53,354 bases of DNA from JBDHTS01 sp044221445 (GCA_044221445.1 JBGAPF010000017.1:1-53354), one strand, 5' to 3'. Positions 34,608 to 43,642 are shown, numbered from the stretch's first letter. Numbers and translations: made by a program. Notes: generated by a model from the sequence alone, not told the origin.

Positions 34608-35612
34608 ATGAAGAAGTCCGACGAAGCTCAGCCGATTATCATTAAAAAGATCAAGAAAGGTGGCGGCGGGCACCATGGCGGCGCCTGGAAAGTCGCGTAT
34701 GCCGACTTCGTGACGGCCATGATGGCGTTTTTCCTTCTTCTATGGCTGCTGAACGTCACAACCGAAGAAGCCAAAGACATCATTTCCAACTATTTCGACC
34801 CGACCCAGCCCAAGGTTTCACAATCGACCAGCGGCGCTGGAGGCGTGATGGGCGGCCTGTCGATGACCAAGGAAGGCGCGATGGCGGAAGATGCTCAGGC
34901 CATGACCCAATCCCAGGAAACCGGCAAGCCCAGCAGCGGCGAAGCCGGCCAAACCGTTACGGAGTCGTCTTCCGAATCAGATCAGCAGGAGCAAATGGAA
35001 GCCGAACTCCGTTCCCGCGAGGACGCGAAGTTCGAGGAAACCCGCCAGGATATCGAAAAAGCCATTCAGTCCTCCCCTGAACTGAAGGAGCTCGCTTCCC
35101 ACCTCATGATCGATATTACGCCCGAAGGGCTGCGAATTCAGATCATCGACCAGGACGGCGACCCCATGTTCCCGTCGGGCAGCGCCGCCATGTATGAAAA
35201 AACCCAGAAGCTGATGGGCAAGGTCGCGGAATTGATCGCGAAATTGCCCAACGCCATTTCCGTGCGCGGCCACACCGACGCCAGCAAGTATGCCAGCGCG
35301 GAAGGCTATACCAACTGGGAACTTTCAGCGGACCGTGCGAACGCGAGCCGCCGGCTTCTATCCGCCCATGGCATACCGGAAAAGCGCCTGGCCAACGTTA
35401 TGGGCAAGGCTGACACAGATCCCTTTATCCAGAAAGACCCGCTCGATGCGCGTAACCGCAGAATCAGTATCCTTTTGCTGAGGGAAACGCTTGAAGAGGC
35501 TCTAAAACGAGGCGAATTCGGCAGTATAAAAACCCCGGTCATTATCAAAAAAGCACCTGCGCCCATCATAAAGCCATTTCAGAAAACTCAGGGCAATATT
35601 CAATTTCCGTAA
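34608..35612 (+). CDS. motB: Flagellar motor stator protein MotB
   Basis: 334 residues. The N-terminal cytoplasmic part (IIKKIKKGGGGHHGG) precedes the single membrane helix VAYADFVTAMMAFFLLLWLL, whose Asp33 is the proton-carrying residue. A flexible Ser/Glu-rich linker (about 75-150) follows, then the periplasmic OmpA-like peptidoglycan-binding domain (about 185-300) with ISVRGHTDA and NRRISILLL. It forms an operon with motA. The gap after motB (35613-35799) holds nothing I recognise. Confidence 0.97.
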   Translation: MKKSDEAQPIIIKKIKKGGGGHHGGAWKVAYADFVTAMMAFFLLLWLLNVTTEEAKDIISNYFDPTQPKVSQSTSGAGGVMGGLSMTKEGAMAEDAQAMTQSQETGKPSSGEAGQTVTESSSESDQQEQMEAELRSREDAKFEETRQDIEKAIQSSPELKELASHLMIDITPEGLRIQIIDQDGDPMFPSGSAAMYEKTQKLMGKVAELIAKLPNAISVRGHTDASKYASAEGYTNWELSADRANASRRLLSAHGIPEKRLANVMGKADTDPFIQKDPLDARNRRISILLLRETLEEALKRGEFGSIKTPVIIKKAPAPIIKPFQKTQGNIQFP

Positions 35613-35800
35613 ATATTAAATCCCGGCTTATGCATATGCATTTTGTCGTCAGCGAGACGGAGACAGGAATGCTGATAAGAAAAATCTAGGACTCATCTTA
35701 AAAACCTGGAGTTTCTATGACTCGGCCGTGCCAGATCATCCCGTCGGGTTCCAGAACCGGAGCCCAAGGGTTAAGCGCTTTCCGTTGGCCGAAACAAAAA

Positions 35801-35824
35801 CGCCCCCGACCGAAGCCGGGGGCG
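35801..35824 (-). terminator. Rho-independent terminator of the RTX gene
   Basis: Stem CGCCCCCG (35801-35808) and CGGGGGCG (35817-35824) with an 8-nt loop. On the minus strand it is followed by a T-rich run. It sits 18 nt past the RTX stop. Confidence 0.88.
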
Positions 35825-35841
35825 TCTTACATGAAGACAGA

Positions 35842-36912
35842 TTAAACGATCAGAGCTTGGTTCAGAACGGCTTGAGCGTTGAAGCTCATACCGTCGTGTG
35901 CCTCCAGGGTCACAAGCGTGGTCATGCTGTTGGCGGTGCCATGGCCGTCGACATCGACACTGATAATCGCGTTGCCGCCGACGTTGGTCACGGACACGAA
36001 ATCCATGATCGACTGGGTCAAAGGGTTGAAGTTCTGAAGAACGTCAGACAAGTCCACTTTGTCCTGACCAAGAACAAAATCCTTAACGACATCGACGCCT
36101 TTGCCAACAGTTTCCAGCATGAATGCGAAGGTGTCTTTACCCGCACCGCCGAACAGTGTGTCGGAGCCGTTGCCGCCGTACAGCGTATCGTTTCCTTTAT
36201 CGCCGTATAGGGTGTCGTTCCCTTCACCGCCGTGGATGAAGTCGTAACCCGTTCCGCCGTAAAGTTTGTCGTTGCCTGTACCGCCGTGGATGGTGTCATT
36301 ACCTGCAGCGCCTCTGATGGTGTCGTCTCCGGCACCTGCCAGGATCGTGTCGTTGCCCGTCGTGCCATGGATGGTGTTGTTGGCCGAAGTACCGAACTTC
36401 CAGGCATCGAGCGTTTTCAGATTGGCGGTAAAGCCGTCATCCACCGAGATTTTTTCGACCGTAATGCCTTCAACGCGTGCGATCTGAAAGCCTTTGATCC
36501 CGGTTGAGGCGTCGCCTGCGGTAAAGATGTTGTAATCGGTCGCTTGGTCGTAGGTGACTTTAAACGAGTTGATGTCGACACCGGTCAGGTGAATGGTGTC
36601 CACACCCGGCAGGCTGTCAGCTTCATCGATGTAATCGATTCCAGAATCGACGATGTAAAGATCGTTGCCTTCGCCGCCGACCAGTGTATCGACGCCTTTA
36701 CCGCCGATCAGGACATCGTCGCCTTCATCTCCCCAGATCAGGTCGCGACCGTCACCGCCGTACAGGATATCATTGCCCATATCGCCAATCAGGTAATCGA
36801 CTCCGGCAAAGCCGTAGATGATGTCGTTACCTTCCGTGCCTCTCAACGGGCCGGCGCCATCATAGTTATCGTCACCATTGGTACCGAGTATGAGATTATA
36901 GGGTGTGGTCAT
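35842..36912 (-). CDS. RTX calcium-binding repeat protein
   Basis: 356 residues, almost all of it glycine/aspartate nonapeptide repeats of the GGxGxDxLx type. One block lies at about residues 10-90, another at about 178-255, separated by a spacer without repeats (about 100-175). After the second block the C-terminal region (TFAFMLETVGKGVDVVKDF, then LGQDKVDLSD) is the usual C-terminal secretion-type domain. No protease, lipase or adhesin domain is visible. Such proteins fold on calcium after type I secretion; no secretion genes are in this window. GGAGGG lies about 11 nt upstream of the ATG at 36912. Confidence 0.92.
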   Translation of the reverse strand: MTTPYNLILGTNGDDNYDGAGPLRGTEGNDIIYGFAGVDYLIGDMGNDILYGGDGRDLIWGDEGDDVLIGGKGVDTLVGGEGNDLYIVDSGIDYIDEADSLPGVDTIHLTGVDINSFKVTYDQATDYNIFTAGDASTGIKGFQIARVEGITVEKISVDDGFTANLKTLDAWKFGTSANNTIHGTTGNDTILAGAGDDTIRGAAGNDTIHGGTGNDKLYGGTGYDFIHGGEGNDTLYGDKGNDTLYGGNGSDTLFGGAGKDTFAFMLETVGKGVDVVKDFVLGQDKVDLSDVLQNFNPLTQSIMDFVSVTNVGGNAIISVDVDGHGTANSMTTLVTLEAHDGMSFNAQAVLNQALIV

Positions 36913-37101
36913 TCTGAGAGTCCCTCCAGGGAAGTGTTGGTTTTACAAAGTTTAATTATGCTTTTTATAAATCTTCGCAAAAACCTATACAATAGGGAAA
37001 TATGATTGATTGCCTGGAATATTTAATTTTTACGTTCATTTTGTCATTTTGAACACATTGAATTCTAATAAGATGCCTTCAGACGTACAGTTGCAAAATT
37101 T

Positions 37102-37905
37102 CTAGCGATAAGAAAAATCAAATCCAGTCGCGGCAGTTGCGGTACGCTCGCTTATGAATGCATTGAGCTCCGGTGTGCCGGATATAAGCCACCGGTCAGC
37201 ATTAACTTGACTACGCCTTTCATGGGATATGACAACTTCCAAAGTCTTTCCTGCATAACTCACAAACGATGCAAGAGTCTCCACGATACCGCCATTCAGG
37301 CCGAGACTGGCCACATCGCGTTTGACAGCCTCGGGCACTGTATGCAGTAACAGAACCTTTGTACCAAGCGAATGCTGCTGATTAAGAAAATCAATCAATT
37401 CATTGTTTTTAATAATGTTACCATGCTTCTTCATATAGAGAGTCCCATAAGTGCCGCAGAAAATGCCTTTTATGACGCCGCACACTTTCATGGAACTTTG
37501 TCCTTCGCTTCCCCTTTGGAAAGATGACAAGAGGCCGTTTGAAACATTAGAAGCCTGCCGGATAAACGCGTCCAGTTCCGGCGTTTGAGGTTTTAACAGC
37601 GTTATTGCCGATAAAAAGTTGGGGGGATCGTCATCGATTAAGACGGAAAGTAACTGACCTTTATAATCGTTTTTATTTCCTATATTTATTGCCAATTCCT
37701 CATCCAAACCTATAGTTTGGGCCTTACTCCAGACTTCATTTGGAAACGTTGAAAAAATAACAACTTTTTGTCCTGACCGATGCTGAGCGTTTAAAAACTC
37801 CACGAGTCGTGTGTCGGTCCAGTTATAAGAAAATAAAGTTTTATAACAGTCACAAAAGATACCGGTAGTTACGCAATCTGCTTTATTAGAATCATTCGAT
37901 ATCAT
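37102..37905 (-). CDS. Internally duplicated HAD-like protein, unknown function
   Basis: 267 residues from MISNDSNK (ATG 37905), 8 nt after the parC stop. Two repeats align over their length: about residues 11-117 and 143-252. Matching pairs are GIFCDCYKTLF with GIFCGTYGTLY, EFLNAQHRSGQKVVIFST with DFLNQQHSLGTKVLLLHT, and TPELDAFI with TPELNAFI. The first copy has HAD-like features: Asp19 in motif 1, Ser/Thr52-53 after a hydrophobic strand, Lys82 and DDD at 91-93. The second has Gly, His and no acidic pair at the same places, so only copy one could be catalytic. The frame opens further upstream, inside parC. Function is inferred from fold-level motifs only. Confidence 0.72.
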   Translation of the reverse strand: MISNDSNKADCVTTGIFCDCYKTLFSYNWTDTRLVEFLNAQHRSGQKVVIFSTFPNEVWSKAQTIGLDEELAINIGNKNDYKGQLLSVLIDDDPPNFLSAITLLKPQTPELDAFIRQASNVSNGLLSSFQRGSEGQSSMKVCGVIKGIFCGTYGTLYMKKHGNIIKNNELIDFLNQQHSLGTKVLLLHTVPEAVKRDVASLGLNGGIVETLASFVSYAGKTLEVVISHERRSQVNADRWLISGTPELNAFISERTATAATGFDFSYR

Positions 37906-37912
37906 ATTCAAA

Positions 37913-40153
37913 TTACCCAAATTTATTATTTTTAGGAAACCCGTTCGGCGGCAGGCGTCCTGCTTGTGCCCGTTCCCCGATCCAAGGGCCGATATCGTCG
38001 ACCCTTGTTTCCCCGGTACCATATTTAAAAGTCATGCCTTCTGTCAAATTAAAGGCGCGGGCATCCGACAGGCGCCCGTCCTTGAATTTCTGCAGAATGA
38101 CGCCTTTGCCTTTCGCCATAACCGGAATCTCTTCAAGTTTGAAGACAAGCATCTTGCGGTTGGTTGCGATGGTGGCGACATGGTCGGCGCCTGGTGGAAT
38201 GGTAAGGCAGACCGAAGCCTGTATCTTACCTTCGACGCTAAGGACCTGCTTGCCGTTTTTGGTCTGGGCCAGCACATCTTTTTCTTCCACTACAAAGCCA
38301 CGACCGTCGGTCGCCCCGACCAGCAACCGTCCAGCCGGGTCGAACGTTTTCATGCTGGCAATCTCCGCCTCATTGGGCAGGTCGATCATCAGACGCACCG
38401 GCTCTCCGAACCCTCGCCCTGCCGGCAATTTATCGCAGCCGAGTGTATAAAACCGACCGTTGGTGCCGAAGACCAGGATTTTGTCTGTCGTCATGGCCTG
38501 TACCACGAACTGGCCCCGGTCGCCTTCCTTGTATTTCAGTTCGGACGGATCGATGGTGTGCCCTTTCATGGCCCGGATCCATCCCTTTTCGGAGCAGATG
38601 ACGGTCACAGGTTCTTTTTCGATCAGCGCCTCTTCCAGTTCCGCCACGTCGATGGGAGTCGGTGCCTTGCCGATTTTAGTCCGGCGCGCGCCAAGAACCG
38701 TATCCGGGCCGAACATGGTTTTCAACCTCTGGATCTGTTTGCGGATCTCGGCCCACTGCTTTGCCTCGGACTTGATCAGCCCCTGCAGCTGGTCACGTTC
38801 TTTCGAAAGCGCGTCATGTTCCTTGCGTATTTCGATTTCTTCTAGCTTTGCGAGCGACCGCAGGCGGATGTTCAGAACCGCTTCGGCCTGTATTTCGGTC
38901 AGGCCGAAGGCCTTCATCAGAGCCGGTTTTGGCTCGTCTGACGTGCGGATGATCTTGATGACCTTGTCTATGTTGAGATAGACGATCAGATAGCCTTCAA
39001 GAACTTCCAGCCTGTGCAGCACTTTGGCAAGCCTGTGGTTGGAGCGGCGCACCAACACTTCCTGCCTATGGTCAAGCCAGGCGCGAAGAACCTCTTTCAG
39101 ATTCATGACCTTCGGCACCAGGCCGCGGTCCAGCACGTTCATATTCAGCCCGAAACGCGTTTCAAGGTCGGTCTGGCGAAACAGCGTTTCCATGAGAAGT
39201 TCAGCCTCGACATTGCGGCTTTTAGGCACAAGCACCAGGCGGATGTCCTCGGCGCTTTCGTCTCGCACGTCTTCCAGCATAGGGAGTTTCTTGTTTTGGA
39301 TCAGGTCGGCGATGCGCTCCACTAGTTTAGATTTCTGAACCTGATATGGGATCTCGGTGACCACGATTTGGTACTGGCTTTGCTTCAGCTCCTCGCGCTC
39401 CCACCGAGCGCGCAACCGGAAGGATCCCCGGCCCGTTTTATAAGCCTCCAGGATACTTTCTTTGGGCTCGACCAGAATACCGCCCGTCGGAAAGTCCGGG
39501 CCCTTGACGATCTTCACCAGGTCTTTGATCTCAGGATCGCCGTCAAGAAGCAGTTCCATGGCGCCGCACAGTTCCGCGACGTTATGGGGAGGGATGTTGG
39601 TCGCCATGCCCACCGCGATTCCCGACGACCCGTTGGCCAGAAGGTTGGGAAAGTTCGATGGCATCACGATCGGCTCTGAACCGTCGCCGTCATAGGTCGG
39701 ACGGAAATCGACTGCATCCTCGTCCAGGCCTTCCATGATCAGTTCGGCGACCGTGGTCAGCCGTGCTTCGGTATACCGCATCGCGGCGGCGTTATCGCCG
39801 TCGATATTACCGAAATTCCCCTGCCCGTCCACCAGCGGATAGCGGACGGAAAAATCCTGGGCCAGGCGCACCAGCGCGTCATAGACCGACTGGTCGCCAT
39901 GGGGATGGAACTTACCGATGACATCGCCAACGACCCGGGCCGATTTTTTCGGTCCGGTATTGGCCCCCAGTTTCAGCTGGTACATCGCGAACAGGACCCG
40001 CCGGTGAACGGGTTTCAGCCCGTCGCGCACGTCGGGCAGCGACCGCGACATGATGGTAGAGAGCGCATAGGACAGATACCGCTCCGACAAAAGGTCGGTC
40101 AGCGCGCCATCGATAATCCGGGATTCGTCTTTGACTGTGGTCTTCTTGGCCAT
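37913..40153 (-). CDS. parC: DNA topoisomerase IV subunit A
   Basis: Type IIA topoisomerase subunit that decatenates daughter chromosomes. 746 residues. The N-terminal domain has SRSLPDVRDGLKPVHRRVL and HPHGDQSVYDALV, and the catalytic Tyr is in AAMRYTEARL. The C-terminal domain lacks the GyrA-box QRRGGKG, which decides for ParC over GyrA. In the drug-contact region the residue after HPHGD is Gln rather than the Ser of E. coli. recO lies 38 nt upstream, and the duplicated HAD-like gene starts 8 nt downstream. Confidence 0.96.
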   Translation of the reverse strand: MAKKTTVKDESRIIDGALTDLLSERYLSYALSTIMSRSLPDVRDGLKPVHRRVLFAMYQLKLGANTGPKKSARVVGDVIGKFHPHGDQSVYDALVRLAQDFSVRYPLVDGQGNFGNIDGDNAAAMRYTEARLTTVAELIMEGLDEDAVDFRPTYDGDGSEPIVMPSNFPNLLANGSSGIAVGMATNIPPHNVAELCGAMELLLDGDPEIKDLVKIVKGPDFPTGGILVEPKESILEAYKTGRGSFRLRARWEREELKQSQYQIVVTEIPYQVQKSKLVERIADLIQNKKLPMLEDVRDESAEDIRLVLVPKSRNVEAELLMETLFRQTDLETRFGLNMNVLDRGLVPKVMNLKEVLRAWLDHRQEVLVRRSNHRLAKVLHRLEVLEGYLIVYLNIDKVIKIIRTSDEPKPALMKAFGLTEIQAEAVLNIRLRSLAKLEEIEIRKEHDALSKERDQLQGLIKSEAKQWAEIRKQIQRLKTMFGPDTVLGARRTKIGKAPTPIDVAELEEALIEKEPVTVICSEKGWIRAMKGHTIDPSELKYKEGDRGQFVVQAMTTDKILVFGTNGRFYTLGCDKLPAGRGFGEPVRLMIDLPNEAEIASMKTFDPAGRLLVGATDGRGFVVEEKDVLAQTKNGKQVLSVEGKIQASVCLTIPPGADHVATIATNRKMLVFKLEEIPVMAKGKGVILQKFKDGRLSDARAFNLTEGMTFKYGTGETRVDDIGPWIGERAQAGRLPPNGFPKNNKFG

Positions 40154-40191
40154 GAAGATGTTTTACCGGCAATTAAAAGGGATGCAAGTCT

Positions 40192-40935
40192 TTAGTTATC
40201 ATAAGCGTCGTGAGCAAGAGATCTTTTTAATCTTTCCTGAAACATGACCCGCTCTTCCGGCAGGGTCTTATGGTGCACAAAAACCCAATGTTCAAAAAAA
40301 TGGCCTGTAAGTTTTAGACCCGTCAAGACATCATCGGCACCTCCGCCGCCGCGCATTGGCTTTAAAAATTCAGGAAGCTGCAAAAGCTTTTCTTTATAAG
40401 GACTTCCCATATCTTTCGATACGGCCCCACCAGATTTAGGGCTGACCCATTCAAGACACTTTGAATCTCCGCCAGCGACACAACGTGACAGGTCAAGGCT
40501 GAACCCCAGCTCTCTTAACAAGGAAATCTCCCACATCACATAAGCGGGCCCCCAGATGTCATCGTCCATGAGTTCCAGCAGCGCCAGCAAGCCGTGAAAG
40601 AGCCCTGGATGGACTTCCCGTTCCGGCAAGGCCGCATCGCAGAGCGCGCAGGCCGACAGTAATGCTCCCAGTTTTAAGGGATCGGTCATCAGCAGGCTCG
40701 AAAGATTGCGCTCCGGCTCGATCTGCCAGTTGCCCAACTGGTCCTCCATCCGCCCGCTCCAGCGTGCACTGACCAAATTTCCCGGCTCTGTCCCGCCGCG
40801 TTTTTTCGATGACTGCCCGCCGGGCATATACCCAGCGTGGCGGCCATGATGTTCGGTAAGAAGCGTGACCACCGCGCCCGCTTCACCATGGGCGCGGGCG
40901 CGAAGGACGATCCCTTGATCCTGCCAATGTTCCAT
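40192..40935 (-). CDS. recO: DNA repair protein RecO
   Basis: Recombination mediator of the RecFOR pathway. About 247 residues from MEHWQDQGIVLRARAHGEAG. The OB-fold N-terminus continues VVTLLTEHHGRHAGYMPGG. The helical C-terminal part includes LELMDDDIWGPAYVMWEISLL (conserved as LLRELGFSLDLSRC) and LKLTGHFFEHWVF. The open frame extends upstream to 41091, but that part is not RecO-like, so I use the ATG at 40935. It is divergent from the histidine phosphatase with a 45-nt gap. Confidence 0.95.
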   Translation of the reverse strand: MEHWQDQGIVLRARAHGEAGAVVTLLTEHHGRHAGYMPGGQSSKKRGGTEPGNLVSARWSGRMEDQLGNWQIEPERNLSSLLMTDPLKLGALLSACALCDAALPEREVHPGLFHGLLALLELMDDDIWGPAYVMWEISLLRELGFSLDLSRCVAGGDSKCLEWVSPKSGGAVSKDMGSPYKEKLLQLPEFLKPMRGGGGADDVLTGLKLTGHFFEHWVFVHHKTLPEERVMFQERLKRSLAHDAYDN

Positions 40936-40980
40936 GTCAACACTATGCCTTGAAACGTTCAACTGTGAACAGGTCTTTCC

Positions 40981-41619
40981 ATGCTGCCCGCCAAGCCTTT
41001 TTATCTGATCCGTCACGGCCAGAGTCTTGCTAATGTCGCCCATATCACGGCGGGCGGCCAGTTCGACAGTCCTCTTTCGCCCCTCGGCCACCAGCAGGCG
41101 AAAACGCTGACCCCCTATCTGACTCAGCTAGAGATCAAGCCTGAACGCCTGTATCACAGCACCATGAGCCGCGCCCGCGACACGGCCATGTATCTTAATG
41201 AATCTCTGAAACTTCCGGCCACGGCGGAACGCGACCTGCGGGAACACGAAATGGGCGTCTGGGACGGTACGCCTTGGCGTGAAATCCTGCCACATATCGA
41301 AGCGGGCGAAACACCACCCGGCGGAGAAAGCAAGACGATCTTTGCACAACGCATCCAGGCTACGCTAACGGGCATTCTCAATAATGAAAAAACCCCGCCT
41401 TTGGTGGTCGCCCATGGCGGCCTTTTCCACGCGATCGGTTTTCTTTACGAATATGGCATGGCGGAAGTGCAGAACTGCCACCTTCACTACTTCGAACCCT
41501 ACCCCAGCTTCGACCTTTTCCCATGGCGCGTCTGGATGTTCGATATCGAAGGCGGAACCCTGGTCAAAAAACCCGCGCCCTTCTGCCTTTCACAGGCCAT
41601 CGAGAATATTACAGGTTAA
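40981..41619 (+). CDS. Histidine phosphatase family protein (phosphoglycerate-mutase-like)
   Basis: Phosphatase or mutase of the RHG superfamily. 212 residues with the N-terminal YLIRHGQSLANV phosphohistidine motif, HSTMSRARDTAMYL, EHEMGVWDG and the second catalytic His in VVAHGGLF. The substrate cannot be decided; the short form and WDG motif favour a broad-specificity phosphatase over glycolytic PGM. Its stop overlaps the convergent folP gene by 11 nt. Confidence 0.92.
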   Translation: MLPAKPFYLIRHGQSLANVAHITAGGQFDSPLSPLGHQQAKTLTPYLTQLEIKPERLYHSTMSRARDTAMYLNESLKLPATAERDLREHEMGVWDGTPWREILPHIEAGETPPGGESKTIFAQRIQATLTGILNNEKTPPLVVAHGGLFHAIGFLYEYGMAEVQNCHLHYFEPYPSFDLFPWRVWMFDIEGGTLVKKPAPFCLSQAIENITG

Positions 41620-42442
41620 ACCGGTCTATCGCCTGCCATACGGCGAACGCCTGGCGCGTTTCCGCGACGTCGTGAACCCTGAAAATCTGCACACCCTGCA
41701 TCAAGGCATAAAGCGCTGCGGCCAGAGATCCCGGCAAACGATGCGACGCCTCGGCGCCCCCTGCCGCTCTTGAAATGAACCCCTTGCGTGAAGCACCGAG
41801 AAGCACCGGCACGTTCAAGGCGTGAAAACGCTCCACCCCACCCAGCAGTTCGAGGTTATGCATCTGTGTCTTTCCGAATCCGATACCGGGATCGATAATA
41901 ATGCGGCTTCGGTCGATCCCTGCCGTTTCGCAAATTGCCAGGCGGCTCGATATGATCTTAAAAATATCCTGTACAACATTATTATAACTTGGATTTTGCT
42001 GCATAGTCATAGGGTCCCCCTGCATATGCATGAGGCACAGATAACAATCGCTTCTTTTTATGATATTCATGGCATCCGGGTCGTGTTGTAATGCTGAAAT
42101 ATCATTGACCATTTCGATACCTGACCCAAGTGCGGCCTTCATGGTCGATGCATTGCGCGTATCGACTGAAATAAGAGCCCTGCATCCTGCAGACTTTAAG
42201 TTTTCTATGACCGGCAGGATACGATCCTGTTCCTCCTGCGCTGAAACCGGCGTGGCCCCGGGCCTGGTCGATTCGCCTCCGATATCAAGGATATGCGCAC
42301 CTTCGAGGTCCAGTTTCAGCCCGTGCTCGACGGCGCGATCAATGCTCAGGAACCGTCCGCCATCCGAAAAGCTGTCCGGCGTCACGTTGACGATGCCCAT
42401 CAGATAGGGCCCGCCCTTCAAAAAGCGATTAGGTTTCGCCAT
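41609..42442 (-). CDS. folP: Dihydropteroate synthase
   Basis: Joins p-aminobenzoate and hydroxymethyldihydropterin pyrophosphate in folate synthesis; the sulfonamide target. 277 residues with GIVNVTPDSFSDGGRFL, IGGESTRPGA, ISVDTRNAS, IIDPGIGFGKT and LLGASRKGFI, all expected for a functional DHPS. It overlaps folK by 14 nt. A folB gene is absent from between them. Confidence 0.97.
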   Translation of the reverse strand: MAKPNRFLKGGPYLMGIVNVTPDSFSDGGRFLSIDRAVEHGLKLDLEGAHILDIGGESTRPGATPVSAQEEQDRILPVIENLKSAGCRALISVDTRNASTMKAALGSGIEMVNDISALQHDPDAMNIIKRSDCYLCLMHMQGDPMTMQQNPSYNNVVQDIFKIISSRLAICETAGIDRSRIIIDPGIGFGKTQMHNLELLGGVERFHALNVPVLLGASRKGFISRAAGGAEASHRLPGSLAAALYALMQGVQIFRVHDVAETRQAFAVWQAIDRFNL

Positions 42443-42938
42443 AAGATTCCAGAGGTATGGGACGCGCTTCCTGTCCGTCCGGAAGATCGCGGATCAAATC
42501 ATCCAGTGCCATGCCGAGGCCCGGATGTTCCCATGAAGGCGCAATCTCCCGTAAGGGCAGCAGGACAAACGCCCTTTTATGCATGCGCGGGTGCGGCACG
42601 ATCAGTTCAGGTTTACTCACAATGGTGTCGTTATAGGCGATCAGGTCAAGATCCAGTACACGCGGCGCGTTCCTGACCGTCCGCACGCGCCCGAATACGT
42701 TTTCGATTTCCTGCAGGTTTTCAAGCAACGTAAAGGGAGACAGAGCCGTCCGCACCGCCACGACTTCATTGTGATACCAGGGCTGATCGGACACGGGAAC
42801 AGGAGCCGTGAGCCATGTGGACGAACGAGCCACGATCCTCAATCCCCTCGCCTGCATCGCGTTGCGCGCCGCCGCAAGGGTTTCCAGCGGAGGCCCGTAG
42901 CGGCTCGGCAGATTGGCGCCCAGAGCAATCAGAATCAT
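42429..42938 (-). CDS. folK: 2-amino-4-hydroxy-6-hydroxymethyldihydropteridine pyrophosphokinase
   Basis: Transfers pyrophosphate to the pterin before folP. 169 residues: ILIALGANLPSRYGPP at the N-terminus, SSTWLTAPVPVSDQPWYHN, RVLDLDLIAYND and PHPRMHKRAFVLLPL are the HPPK signatures. It is first of the folK-folP pair, with the start at 42938. A bidirectional-looking hairpin lies upstream. Confidence 0.97.
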   Translation of the reverse strand: MILIALGANLPSRYGPPLETLAAARNAMQARGLRIVARSSTWLTAPVPVSDQPWYHNEVVAVRTALSPFTLLENLQEIENVFGRVRTVRNAPRVLDLDLIAYNDTIVSKPELIVPHPRMHKRAFVLLPLREIAPSWEHPGLGMALDDLIRDLPDGQEARPIPLESYGET

Positions 42939-42988
42939 AATGCGCTCCCGATAAACGAGGGGTTATGTCCGCTCTATAGCATAAAAAA

Positions 42989-43015
42989 ACCGGCGCACGA
43001 ATCTTTTGCGCCGGT
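42989..43015 (-). terminator. Rho-independent terminator between DUF882 and folK
   Basis: Arms ACCGGCGCA (42989-42997) and TGCGCCGGT (43007-43015) with a 9-nt loop, A-run and T-run on the two sides. It ends the DUF882 transcript just upstream of folK on the minus strand. Confidence 0.9.
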
Positions 43016-43039
43016 TTTAATGATTCTAAGTAAAGGAGA

Positions 43040-43642
43040 TCAGGCTTTCGCGCCCCATATTCTTACCTTGCCGGTATCCATGTGGACGAAGTCGCTTTTG
43101 GGATAATAGCCTACGCCGCCGACGCCCATCTTGACGCCTATATCCCGCAACCGGCGTGTCGAAAATTCCGGCAGACGGATATCGATGGCCTGCCCTGTCA
43201 GATGCAGGGAGTTCTTTGCGACGCCTTCCGAGTTTTTGCGCAGCATCGCATTGGTTTTCGGCGAACGGTAGCCGGACAAAACTTGGAACGGCTGCTTGGC
43301 GCCGGCCTTGTAATGCACGCTGCACAGGATGTCCATCACGCGCGGATCGATCGGAAAAATCTCTCCGGTGCGGAAATCGCGCAGAACGTAGTTGATCTGA
43401 TCGAACGCGTCGGGCAGGTAACGGTCGCCGACCCGATAGGGGCCGGAGAACGAATCGCCCGTATGGGCATTTAGGAAAGCGATATTGAACGTGCCCGCGT
43501 CGGGGATCGCGAGCCGTGACGTTGCGTGAGCCGTGCCGATGAACGAGGGGACCATCATCCCCGCAGCGCCGAGAATGCAACCCTTGAGAATGTCGCGTTT
43601 GGACACGCACGCGGATTTGCGCTCGGTATAGGTATCAGACAT
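43040..43642 (-). CDS. DUF882 (YcbK-type) peptidase M15-like protein
   Basis: Probable periplasmic zinc peptidase acting on peptidoglycan. 200 residues with a signal peptide preceded by SKRDILKG, compatible with Tat or Sec export. The M15-like domain has GYRSPKTN, SLHLTGQAIDIRL (His and Asp zinc ligands) and FVHMDTGKVRIWG (third His). It is followed by a strong terminator and preceded by the 16-bp tandem repeat. The neighbour 43852-45573 is an L,D-transpeptidase; the YcbB-YcbK pairing is also found in E. coli. Confidence 0.9.
   Translation of the reverse strand: MSDTYTERKSACVSKRDILKGCILGAAGMMVPSFIGTAHATSRLAIPDAGTFNIAFLNAHTGDSFSGPYRVGDRYLPDAFDQINYVLRDFRTGEIFPIDPRVMDILCSVHYKAGAKQPFQVLSGYRSPKTNAMLRKNSEGVAKNSLHLTGQAIDIRLPEFSTRRLRDIGVKMGVGGVGYYPKSDFVHMDTGKVRIWGAKA

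Noticed and set aside
35842..36912. Repetitive DNA that at first looks like a repeat array
   Set aside because: The repeats are codon-level copies of RTX nonapeptides inside one open frame, with varied sequence and no spacers, so it is not a CRISPR array.
36913..37101. Search for a regulatory RNA or riboswitch in the AT-rich gap upstream of the RTX gene
   Set aside because: No stable conserved fold or known riboswitch core is visible; only the ribosome site near the ATG.
37913..40153. Possible gyrA assignment for the type II topoisomerase
   Set aside because: The GyrA-box in the C-terminal domain is absent, and recO next to parC fits topoisomerase IV.
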